Source: Ruminococcus flavefaciens
GTDB taxonomy: Bacteria > Bacillota > Clostridia > Oscillospirales > Ruminococcaceae
Assembly (NCBI GenBank): GCA_902777125.1
Contig: CACYSQ010000011.1
Span: forward strand, 1 to 64,000
Direction of reading: 5' to 3'
DNA: 64,000 bases
Below, piece by piece: positions 57,517 to 64,000 of this stretch. The stretch's first letter is position 1, and the number at the start of each line of letters is the position of its first letter. The notes under the pieces were generated by a model. That model had not been told where the DNA came from. It ran no database searches and saw only the letters and a program-made list of their open reading frames with translations. The position numbers were made by a program, and so were the translations under genes.

Positions 57517-57951
57517 TTACATTTCAGCAATGTCATTTTCGGTAAGCTGTATAATGCCGGCACGGGTGAGTACCTCCGCCGCATGGGCGTTGTCGTCAAC
57601 GCGGATAACAAAGGAAACTGCGTTATCTGACGTTCCGAGGAAGGAGTACATATACTCCACGTTTACTCCGTCCTGACCGAGAGCATCGAGCACACGGCTG
57701 AGCTGTCCGGGGGAATCGGGGATAGAAATAGCCACTACCTCAGCCACGTTTACGGCGTAGGAGGCTGCTCTGAGGATATCGACTGTCTTTTCCGTGTCGT
57801 TTGCGATGAGTCTGATTATGCCGAAATCAGCGGTATCAGCGAGCGAGAGAGCACGGAGGTTTATCCCGCTCTCCTTGATGATACGCATGACGCCTGCCGA
57901 CTGATTGGGCTTGTTGTCTACGAATACTGAAATCTGCTTTACATTTGACAT
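57517..57951 (-). CDS. Tandem ACT-domain protein
   Basis: 144 residues made of two ACT domains: KQISVFVDNKPNQSAGVMRI at the start and VAISIPDSPGQLSRVLDALG in the middle. ACT domains bind amino acids. Proteins of this size are often encoded next to paaK and iorAB in anaerobes, as here (paaK starts 1.5 kb upstream), so it may sense an aromatic amino acid and adjust the pathway. RBS AGGAGG. Confidence 0.9.
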   Translation of the reverse strand: MSNVKQISVFVDNKPNQSAGVMRIIKESGINLRALSLADTADFGIIRLIANDTEKTVDILRAASYAVNVAEVVAISIPDSPGQLSRVLDALGQDGVNVEYMYSFLGTSDNAVSFVIRVDDNAHAAEVLTRAGIIQLTENDIAEM

Positions 57952-57967
57952 AAGTTTTCCTCCTGTA

Positions 57968-59092
57968 TCAGTTCATTTTTACAAAGCCGGGGTACCATAT
58001 TGTTCCGTCATCAGCGATGTAGAATAAAAGCGGACAGCATTTCTTATATTGCTCAAAACTCCTTTGGTTGACCTTGCTGGTGCTTTGTGCCTGCTTTGAA
58101 TTTTTGTCAATAAACATTCCGATAAGTCCGCTGTATTGCCTGCTTTCAAGGTAAGTTCCGTTATTGATTATATCGCCCTCGGAATTAGTCCATGTCCACT
58201 TTCCGTTTGAGAACTCTATTTGGGTGTCCTTCAAGTCACCAAAAAAATGTTCAATCTGATCTCTATAATCCCGACCATTAAGATTATATACTGAGTACGG
58301 GTCGTCAAGATAGCTGCTGAGCATATTGTAGTCGATAGTGAAGTCACTTCCGCGGCTGTAGCTGCCATTCAGCCAGAAGCCGTAGGTTGGGGCACATATG
58401 AAATCGCCTACAACACTGAGGATAAAGTTTTCGCCCTCACGTTTAATTGTACCTCCTGAATATTCGGCAAAATAGGGAAGAGTAATGTATGAAATATTTT
58501 TGTCAAATGTGTATATTCTTGGAGTTACCTTAGTGAAGTATGAACCGGTTTCATTTAATTCACGCATATAATCCTGCACATTGTTGCGTTTTGGCAGTTC
58601 ATCGTTTACATTGATATCATAGTTAGATGTGTCGCTATGAAAGTTTTCATAGCTGAGAAGAATTTTTCCATTCTCAACTGTGAAAGTGCCGCTATAGGTA
58701 CAAGATGGCTCGTTTGGGGAATTACTAAAGGTATTTATCTCATCGAACCATGTTTGGGCTTTTATTTCAAATCTTTCTCCAGTAAACGTCAGCGGTTTTG
58801 CTTCGAGACTTCTGTAGCTTTCTATTGCTTGTTTTATTCCGGCATCAATACTGCTCTCATAGTCTGTATAGTTGTAGTTTCCTATAGGTTCTATCTTAGC
58901 ATAGCTGCCCTCGGGATAACCAATGCCTGCACCGCCTTTGTCAAAGCTGTTGAAAGGGTCTGTGTTCGTATAGCTGTCCTTGGGACTATCGGAGCCTGAG
59001 CCTTTTTCATCATCACTGTCGCCGCATGAAACGGAGCAGACTGTGAGCATAGCCGCCGCAGCAATTATGCCGATACATCTTTTTAATGTCAT
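57968..59092 (-). CDS. Lipoprotein of unknown function
   Basis: 374 residues from the ATG at 59092 (AGGAG upstream; the frame also opens at a TTG at 59101). Lipobox SVSC at about residues 19-22, then a Ser/Asp-rich spacer. The rest is rich in Tyr, Asn and aromatic residues with beta-type pattern (CTYSGTFTVENGKILLSYEN, GTIKREGENFILSVVGDF). No family recognised. Base composition is clearly more AT-rich than the neighbouring genes, and it interrupts the paaK-ACT pair, so it may be a later insertion. Confidence 0.7.
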   Translation of the reverse strand: MTLKRCIGIIAAAAMLTVCSVSCGDSDDEKGSGSDSPKDSYTNTDPFNSFDKGGAGIGYPEGSYAKIEPIGNYNYTDYESSIDAGIKQAIESYRSLEAKPLTFTGERFEIKAQTWFDEINTFSNSPNEPSCTYSGTFTVENGKILLSYENFHSDTSNYDINVNDELPKRNNVQDYMRELNETGSYFTKVTPRIYTFDKNISYITLPYFAEYSGGTIKREGENFILSVVGDFICAPTYGFWLNGSYSRGSDFTIDYNMLSSYLDDPYSVYNLNGRDYRDQIEHFFGDLKDTQIEFSNGKWTWTNSEGDIINNGTYLESRQYSGLIGMFIDKNSKQAQSTSKVNQRSFEQYKKCCPLLFYIADDGTIWYPGFVKMN

Positions 59093-59144
59093 TTCTATCA
59101 ACTCCTATACAAAGCGGCGCTCACAAGAGCGCCGCTCCGGAAGA

Positions 59145-59372
59145 TCACTTATTACCGCCTTTTTCCTCATACATAACGAGAGCGGAGAAATCCTCTGTAT
59201 ACTCGTTGACATGGGTCTGAGCGTCATGGCACATAGCAGCAGCAGTGCTGTACTTGATGTCGATGACCTTTACAGTCTCGATGAACTGGTTGAGCTCGTT
59301 CTCAAATGTAACGAATCTCTCGTATTTTTCCTGCTCGGGCATAAAGTTTGTTGAAAAGACTTTTACTTTCAT
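59145..59372 (-). CDS. Small protein, Cse60-like
   Basis: 75 residues. The start MKVKVFST, the central FENELNQFIETVKVIDIKYS and the ending SALVMYEE match the pattern of the sporulation protein Cse60 family (short proteins with a beta-alpha-beta-beta layout, ending FSALIIY). Function unknown. RBS AGGAGG. It sits between paaK and the lipoprotein gene. Confidence 0.6.
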   Translation of the reverse strand: MKVKVFSTNFMPEQEKYERFVTFENELNQFIETVKVIDIKYSTAAAMCHDAQTHVNEYTEDFSALVMYEEKGGNK

Positions 59373-59438
59373 AATGATTTCCTCCTGTATTATGAATATT
59401 AAAAATTTATTGATAGTCCGTTGGGGGACTATATAGGC

Positions 59439-60746
59439 TTAATCGTGGAGCTTTCGTCTGTCGATAACGCGGACTGCCTTGCCCTCGCTTCTTGTTATGG
59501 ACTTGGGCGAAACGAGGTGTACCTTCGGGTTGATGCCTATCATGAGCTTCATGGCATCTGCGAGGGCTCTTTCCTGCTTCTGCATATCCTTGACCTTATC
59601 GGAGAACTGCTCCGGGTTCATCTCGACGCTTATGTCGAGGGTATCGTTGTTGTTTACGCGGTCGACCTCGATGAGGTAATTGGGAGCATAGCCCTGTGCG
59701 ATGAGAACGGTCTCGATCTGCGAGGGGAAGACGTTCACGCCGCGTATTATCATCATATCGTCGCTTCTGCCCTTGGGCTTGGTCATCTTCACGAGAGTTC
59801 TTCCGCACTTGCACTTGCCGTGTGAGAGAACGCAGAGATCGCGTGTACGGTAGCGGAGAAGCGGGAAAGCCTCCTTGGTGATGCTTGTGAAAACAAGCTC
59901 ACCGACCTCACCGTCGGGGAGATTTTCGCCTGTTTCCGGGTCGATTATCTCAGCGATGAAGTTGTCCTCATTTATGTGCATACCGGTCTGCTCGCAGCAC
60001 TCGAACGCTACGCCGGGACCGCTGGTCTCCGTGAGACCGTAGATATCGAACGCTTTGATGCCGAGGGACTTCTCGATAGAAAGGCGCATTTCCTCAGTCC
60101 AAGGCTCAGCACCGAAGATACCTGCCTTGAGGTCGATATCATCGGGAGTGAGACCCATTTCGTGCAGTGTCTCACCTATGTAAGCGGCATAGGAGGGAGT
60201 ACAGCAGAGGATAGTGGAATGGAGGTCCTGCATGAACTGTATCTGCCTTTCGGTATTGCCCGAGGACATCGGCAGAGTGAGACAGCCGACCTTGTGCGAG
60301 CCGCCGTTCAGACCTGCACCGCCTGTGAACAGTCCGAAGCCGTAGGCTATCTGGCAGACGTCGTCCTTGGTGCCGCCGGCAGCGGTTATGGCTCTTGCAA
60401 CACAGTTGTCCCACATATCGACGTCATTCTGAGTATAGAAGGCGACAACTCTCTTGCCGGTAGTGCCGCTTGTGGAATGTATCCTGACGCATTCGCTGAG
60501 CGGTACAGCAAGCAGACCGTAGGGGTAAGCGTCCCTGAGATCGGCTTTGCTGAGGAACGGCAGCTTGTGCAGGTCTTCAACGCCCTTGATATCGTCGGGC
60601 TTCACGCCTTTTTTGTCCATAAGGTCGCGGTAATACTTAACATTGTCGTAAACATGATGTACCTGTTTTACAAGTCGTTCGTCCTGCAATTTTTTCATAT
60701 CTTCGCGGGACATAGTCTCGATCTCTTCATTCCAATATCTTTCCAT
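59439..60746 (-). CDS. paaK: Phenylacetate-CoA ligase
   Basis: 435 residues from the ATG at 60746 (AAGGAG upstream), the usual length. Makes aryl-CoA from phenylacetate or a related acid with ATP. Adenylate-forming marks: HSTSGTTGKRVV (P-loop), YGLTETSGPG, and the C-terminal PKGRSDDMMIIRGVNVFPSQ. In anaerobes that carry it beside iorAB it is thought to work with the oxidoreductase on aryl acids. The gap to iorB (172 bp) contains a small CCGCCTGTGTCGGCGG hairpin but no gene. Confidence 0.93.
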   Translation of the reverse strand: MERYWNEEIETMSREDMKKLQDERLVKQVHHVYDNVKYYRDLMDKKGVKPDDIKGVEDLHKLPFLSKADLRDAYPYGLLAVPLSECVRIHSTSGTTGKRVVAFYTQNDVDMWDNCVARAITAAGGTKDDVCQIAYGFGLFTGGAGLNGGSHKVGCLTLPMSSGNTERQIQFMQDLHSTILCCTPSYAAYIGETLHEMGLTPDDIDLKAGIFGAEPWTEEMRLSIEKSLGIKAFDIYGLTETSGPGVAFECCEQTGMHINEDNFIAEIIDPETGENLPDGEVGELVFTSITKEAFPLLRYRTRDLCVLSHGKCKCGRTLVKMTKPKGRSDDMMIIRGVNVFPSQIETVLIAQGYAPNYLIEVDRVNNNDTLDISVEMNPEQFSDKVKDMQKQERALADAMKLMIGINPKVHLVSPKSITRSEGKAVRVIDRRKLHD

Positions 60747-60918
60747 TGGATTTCGACTCCTTGATTCTGGATTTAAAATAAAGCTTATGTGAATGGAGTT
60801 GAACCGCCTGTGTCGGCGGACACATTCATTATCCATTCCCGATTCGCATTTGTGCATAAGGCGTGTCCGGAACGCCGGGACGATCTTCCGTAAGGCACGG
60901 ACGCCCGAAGGGACGTTT

Positions 60919-61494
60919 CTACTTAGCTGCTTTTCCGAGCTCAAACGCCTTCTTGTTGAGGTCGAGGAACTTAGCGGGAACGCACTGTTCGAGCGCTTTC
61001 TGCCAGAGCTCCTCGGGGTAGTCGGTTATAGCCGAGAATACGCCCATGAGCACAACGTTTGAAGCCTTGGCGGTACCTGCCTGTTCAGCGAGGCTGAGGG
61101 CATCGACTGCGATGAGCTCAACTCCGGCAGCCTTTATTTTTTCGGCAAGTCCCTCCGGGTACTGTGCAGCGCCGGTTATAACGGGCATCGGGTCTATCTG
61201 CTGGGTGGAGGTTATGAGCTTTCCGCCTTTTTTGAGGTAGGGAAGGCATCTTGCGGCTTCGAGCATCTCGAAGGAGATGACAGCGTCAGCCTCACCCTTT
61301 TCGATAACAGGCGAATAGACCTTATCGCCGTACTTTACATATGTCACAACGGAACCGCCGCGCTGGCTCATTCCGTGTACCTCGCTCACCTTTACGTCAT
61401 AGCCCTGAGCGAGCAGGACATTTCCGAGAAGTCTTGACGCAAGCAGCGAACCCTGTCCGCCTACGCCGACTATCATTACAGATTTTGTTTCCAT
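60919..61494 (-). CDS. iorB: Indolepyruvate:ferredoxin oxidoreductase, beta subunit
   Basis: 191 residues. Gamma-domain fold of 2-oxoacid:ferredoxin oxidoreductases: MIVGVGGQGSLLASRLLG, KVSEVHGMSQRGGSVVTYVK and ADAVISFEMLEAARCLPYL. With IorA it interconverts aryl pyruvates (indolepyruvate, phenylpyruvate) and aryl-acetyl-CoA using ferredoxin. The ribosome binding site AGGGAG lies in the end of the preceding small gene. The alpha subunit is 670 bp upstream, separated by two small genes. Confidence 0.94.
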   Translation of the reverse strand: METKSVMIVGVGGQGSLLASRLLGNVLLAQGYDVKVSEVHGMSQRGGSVVTYVKYGDKVYSPVIEKGEADAVISFEMLEAARCLPYLKKGGKLITSTQQIDPMPVITGAAQYPEGLAEKIKAAGVELIAVDALSLAEQAGTAKASNVVLMGVFSAITDYPEELWQKALEQCVPAKFLDLNKKAFELGKAAK

Positions 61495-61501
61495 TGTATA
61501 A

Positions 61502-61906
61502 TTACTCCCTTGATGATTTGTATATTATCTCCAGCTCGCCGTCAACGAAGCCGAGTCCGACAGCCTCCGAACCTTTGAGGATATGGCTGTATGTGCCGGA
61601 GGAGAGGTATTCCTCCGCCATTTCGGTGATGAGCTCCTGCGCGTGTTTCCAGCCGGTATCGTTCTCGTCGGAGGTATCGACAGTGAAGATGTCCTCCTCG
61701 CTGCTCCAGACCTCATCGCAGGCCCAGTCGGGATCGTTCTCGTCGAAGCGTTCAGCGGCTATGAGCTGGACGGCATAGATGTGATCCTCGTCCGATTCCT
61801 CATAGAGGTTGAAGCAGAAAGCCCTTGTTTCCGGCGGCATATCGGTGCTTTCGAGCAGACCGTCGAGCCAGCGGGCGAATTCCTCATATATCAATAACTG
61901 TATCAT
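61502..61906 (-). CDS. Acidic protein of unknown function inside the ior operon
   Basis: 134 residues, strongly acidic (many Asp and Glu), no signal or membrane segment. Stretches such as EEFARWLDGLLESTDMPPET and FDENDPDWACDEVWSSEEDI suggest a compact alpha/beta domain, but I do not recognise the family. It overlaps the small zinc-ribbon gene by 23 bp and ends 7 bp before iorB, so it is part of the operon. Confidence 0.65.
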   Translation of the reverse strand: MIQLLIYEEFARWLDGLLESTDMPPETRAFCFNLYEESDEDHIYAVQLIAAERFDENDPDWACDEVWSSEEDIFTVDTSDENDTGWKHAQELITEMAEEYLSSGTYSHILKGSEAVGLGFVDGELEIIYKSSRE

Positions 61907-62117
61907 TTTTAATATTTTCCCTCTTGTTCATGTCACTGCGGAAGAATTCGTACTTTCCGCAGCCCGGACATTCGTAAATGCTTACCGGAAGCGCTCCGGA
62001 GAGCCAGTGGTCGAGGTGCTCGAAGATGATACCGCTTTTTCCGAGCTGTATACGCTTGTTGCCGAGGTACCGCATAGGTATCTTGCAGTACGGACAGTCT
62101 ATTTTCCTGATCTTCAT
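61884..62117 (-). CDS. Small zinc-ribbon protein
   Basis: 77 residues. CPYC near the N terminus and CPGC about 40 residues later form a likely zinc ribbon (DCPYCKIPMRYLG and YECPGCGKYEFF). This MxCPxCxxxM layout is known from small nucleic-acid-binding-type proteins without assigned role. RBS GGAGG. It overlaps the next gene by 23 bp. Confidence 0.75.
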   Translation of the reverse strand: MKIRKIDCPYCKIPMRYLGNKRIQLGKSGIIFEHLDHWLSGALPVSIYECPGCGKYEFFRSDMNKRENIKNDTVIDI

Positions 62118-62164
62118 AACAGCCTCCTTTTTTAAATTCCGAATTACGAATTTATAATTCCTGA

Positions 62165-63895
62165 TTATTCAATAGCGCCAACCTTGCACTGCTCCTGACA
62201 GATGCCGCAGCCGACGCACTGTGTATGGTCGATGACAGCCTTGCCGTCGCGCATCGAGATAGCGGGACATCCGAGCTTCATGCACATCTTGCAGCCCACG
62301 CACTTGTCGGTATTGACCTTGAGCGGAGGATTGTGCTTGACGTACTTGAGCAGAGCACACGGACGGCGTGAGATGATAACGGAAGCCTCGTCCGCAGCGA
62401 GCTCCTCCTTGATAGCAGCCTCGGTCTCGGCGAGCTTGTACGGGTCAACCACGCGGACACGCTTGATACCGATAGCCTTGCAGAGCTCCTCGAGGTTGAC
62501 AGCAGCAGCCGGGTCGCCCTTGAGGTTCTTGCCGGTGGTGGGGTTCTGCTGGTGACCTGTCATGCCTGTGATGGAGTTATCGAGGATAATGACAGTAGAA
62601 TTTGAGTTGTTGTAGGCGATGTTGACAAGACCTGTCATACCGCTGTGCATGAATGTGGAATCGCCGATAACGGCAACGGTCTTGTGCTCGGACTCGGTAC
62701 CGCGAGCCTTGTTGAAGCCGTGGAGACCCGATATCGAAGCGCCCATACATATAGTTGTATCAACGGCGAAAAGCGGAGCAACTGCACCGAGAGTGTAGCA
62801 GCCGATATCGCCGGAAACGGTTATCTTGTTCTTGCTGAGGCAGTAGAAAAGTCCTCTGTGGGGACATCCCGGACACATAACAGGCGGTCTCATGGGGATA
62901 TTCTCGCCGAGCTCGGTGAATTCCTTCTTCTCGCCGAGAAGCTTCTCAGCGATATTGGACTGGTGTATCTCGCCGATACAGCCGAAGATCTCCTTGCCCT
63001 GAACGTTGTTCACGCCGATATTGCGGCAGTGCTGTTCGATTATGCCGTCGAGCTCCTCGATGACGTATACCTTTTCGTACTTAGCGGCGAAGTCCTGAAT
63101 GAGCTTCACGGGAAGCGGATTTACCATGCCGAGCTTCAGCACGGAAGCCTTCTCGCCGAGAGCCTCCTTGACGTACTGGTAAGCGGCACCGTTCGTGATA
63201 ACGCCGAATTCAGCCTTGTCCGACATCTCAACGCGGTTGAGGGGAGTGGTCTCAGCGTACTCGATGAGCTTTTTTGTGCGTTCCTCGACGAAAACGTGTC
63301 TGGTCTTGGCGTAGGCAGGCATCATGACGTATTTCTGAGCGTTCTTCTCGTAGGGGAGAAGCTCACGCTCCTGTCTTTCCTCAGTGTCAACGATGCTCTG
63401 AGAGTGAGCGACTCTTGTGGACATTCTCACGATGAACGGTGCATCGAACTTCTCCGAGAGCTCGAAAGCGAGCTTGACGAACTCCTTGCATTCGCCGGAA
63501 TCCGAGGGTTCGAGCATGGGGACCTTAGCCGCGATAGCATGGTGACGGCTGTCCTGCTCATTCTGTGAGGAGTGCATACCCTGATCGTCCGCAACAGCGA
63601 TGACCATACCTGCATTAACGCCGGTATAAGCGGCTGTATAGAGCGGATCGGCGGCAACGTTGAGACCAACGTGCTTCATTCCGCAGAAGCTTCTTGCGCC
63701 TGCGATAGAGGCACCGAGAGCGGTCTCCATAGCGACCTTCTCATTGGGAGCCCATTCAGCGTAGACCTCATCGTACTTTGCGACCTCCTCGGTTATCTCA
63801 GTGGAGGGAGTACCGGGATAGCTTGAAACTACCCGGCAGCCGGCTTCGTAGAGACCTCTTGCGAAAGCCTCGTTGCCTAACATCAATTTTTTCAT
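62165..63895 (-). CDS. iorA: Indolepyruvate:ferredoxin oxidoreductase, alpha subunit
   Basis: 576 residues. Pyrimidine-binding domain at the N terminus (VVSSYPGTPSTEITEE, EWAPNEKVAMETALGAS), thiamine diphosphate domain in the middle (CPGCPHRGLFYCL, VSGDIGCYTLG, VIGDSTFMHSGMTGL with the Mg-TPP motif), and at the C terminus two [4Fe-4S] motifs, CVGCKMCMKLGCP and CVGCGICQEQC. Shorter than archaeal IorA but complete. RBS AAAGGAA. First gene of the minus-strand operon seen here. Confidence 0.96.
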   Translation of the reverse strand: MKKLMLGNEAFARGLYEAGCRVVSSYPGTPSTEITEEVAKYDEVYAEWAPNEKVAMETALGASIAGARSFCGMKHVGLNVAADPLYTAAYTGVNAGMVIAVADDQGMHSSQNEQDSRHHAIAAKVPMLEPSDSGECKEFVKLAFELSEKFDAPFIVRMSTRVAHSQSIVDTEERQERELLPYEKNAQKYVMMPAYAKTRHVFVEERTKKLIEYAETTPLNRVEMSDKAEFGVITNGAAYQYVKEALGEKASVLKLGMVNPLPVKLIQDFAAKYEKVYVIEELDGIIEQHCRNIGVNNVQGKEIFGCIGEIHQSNIAEKLLGEKKEFTELGENIPMRPPVMCPGCPHRGLFYCLSKNKITVSGDIGCYTLGAVAPLFAVDTTICMGASISGLHGFNKARGTESEHKTVAVIGDSTFMHSGMTGLVNIAYNNSNSTVIILDNSITGMTGHQQNPTTGKNLKGDPAAAVNLEELCKAIGIKRVRVVDPYKLAETEAAIKEELAADEASVIISRRPCALLKYVKHNPPLKVNTDKCVGCKMCMKLGCPAISMRDGKAVIDHTQCVGCGICQEQCKVGAIE

Positions 63896-63951
63896 TTCAT
63901 CTGATTCCTTTCAATATGTATAATAGAAACTGAGTGTCCGCTTTATGGGAA

Positions 63952-63979
63952 GTTGAGAGTTGAAAGTTGAGAGTTGAGA
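63952..63979. repeat. Heptamer array GTTGARA x4
   Basis: Four 7-bp units (GTTGAGA, GTTGAAA, GTTGAGA, GTTGAGA) near the window end, preceded by TGTCCGCTTT at 63936 as in the array at 47669, and followed by a GCC-TCC-GGC hairpin at the window edge. Confidence 0.7.
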
Positions 63980-64000
63980 GTTTTGGTATCGCCTCCGGCG

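Overview
The window looks like the chromosome of a cellulolytic Ruminococcus, most likely R. flavefaciens or a close relative (Bacillota, Oscillospiraceae). The main reason is one gene cluster, 6828-18450, with the order scaC-scaA-scaB-cttA-scaE that is known for the R. flavefaciens cellulosome. Firmicute ribosome binding sites (AGGAGG type), housekeeping promoters close to TTGACA-17-TATAAT, and genes such as spoIVA, sipL, rny, rqcP and GTP-dependent PEP carboxykinase fit the same placement. The species name is an inference from gene content, not from a marker gene.

Layout. 1-6350: a short inverted-repeat element, a DUF3592 membrane protein, pckG, a cluster of small hairpin repeats, a gtrA-dusB operon and a CapA-like lipoprotein. 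6350-18510: the cellulosome cluster, with a leader and internal terminator before scaC and a second promoter and structured leader before cttA. 18508-24530: a TtcA-like sulfurtransferase, a DUF2500 protein, ung-metF, an orphan solute-binding lipoprotein and an SDR epimerase. 24287-30777: rqcP, HU and mazG, then trpS, an unknown gene, an aminotransferase and a SpoVB-like flippase. 31081-38760: a lipoprotein, RNase Y behind a long structured leader, an O-antigen-ligase-like protein, a ferredoxin, an ArsR regulator, a CPBP-like membrane protein and tadA. 38870-45310: tRNA-Leu(GAG), a divergent XRE-repressor/small-membrane-protein pair with two palindromic operators, spoIVA-sipL, and a lipoprotein GH5 cellulase. 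45470-56480: GIY-YIG nuclease, DUF2225, GH25, a RING-finger membrane protein, tex, a lipase-like hydrolase, glgP and malQ. 56526-63895: small genes and an iorA-iorB-paaK-ACT set interrupted by small unrelated genes.

How the parts may work together. ScaE should be sortase-linked to the wall and hold the X-dockerins of ScaB and CttA. ScaB (nine cohesins of two kinds) should carry enzymes and ScaA; ScaA carries more enzymes; ScaC is a one-cohesin adaptor. A separate lipid-anchored GH5 cellulase without dockerin works outside this scaffold. Downstream sugar handling is represented by glgP-malQ. The iorAB-paaK-ACT genes could let the cell make phenylalanine from phenylacetate, a known trait of rumen ruminococci.

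Non-coding content is rich: a 92-95 bp inverted-repeat element in two copies, a larger structured repeat in three copies whose hairpins are kept by paired base changes, many GTAGGGGCG hairpins, and heptamer arrays. No CRISPR array, rRNA operon, prophage or transposase gene was seen.
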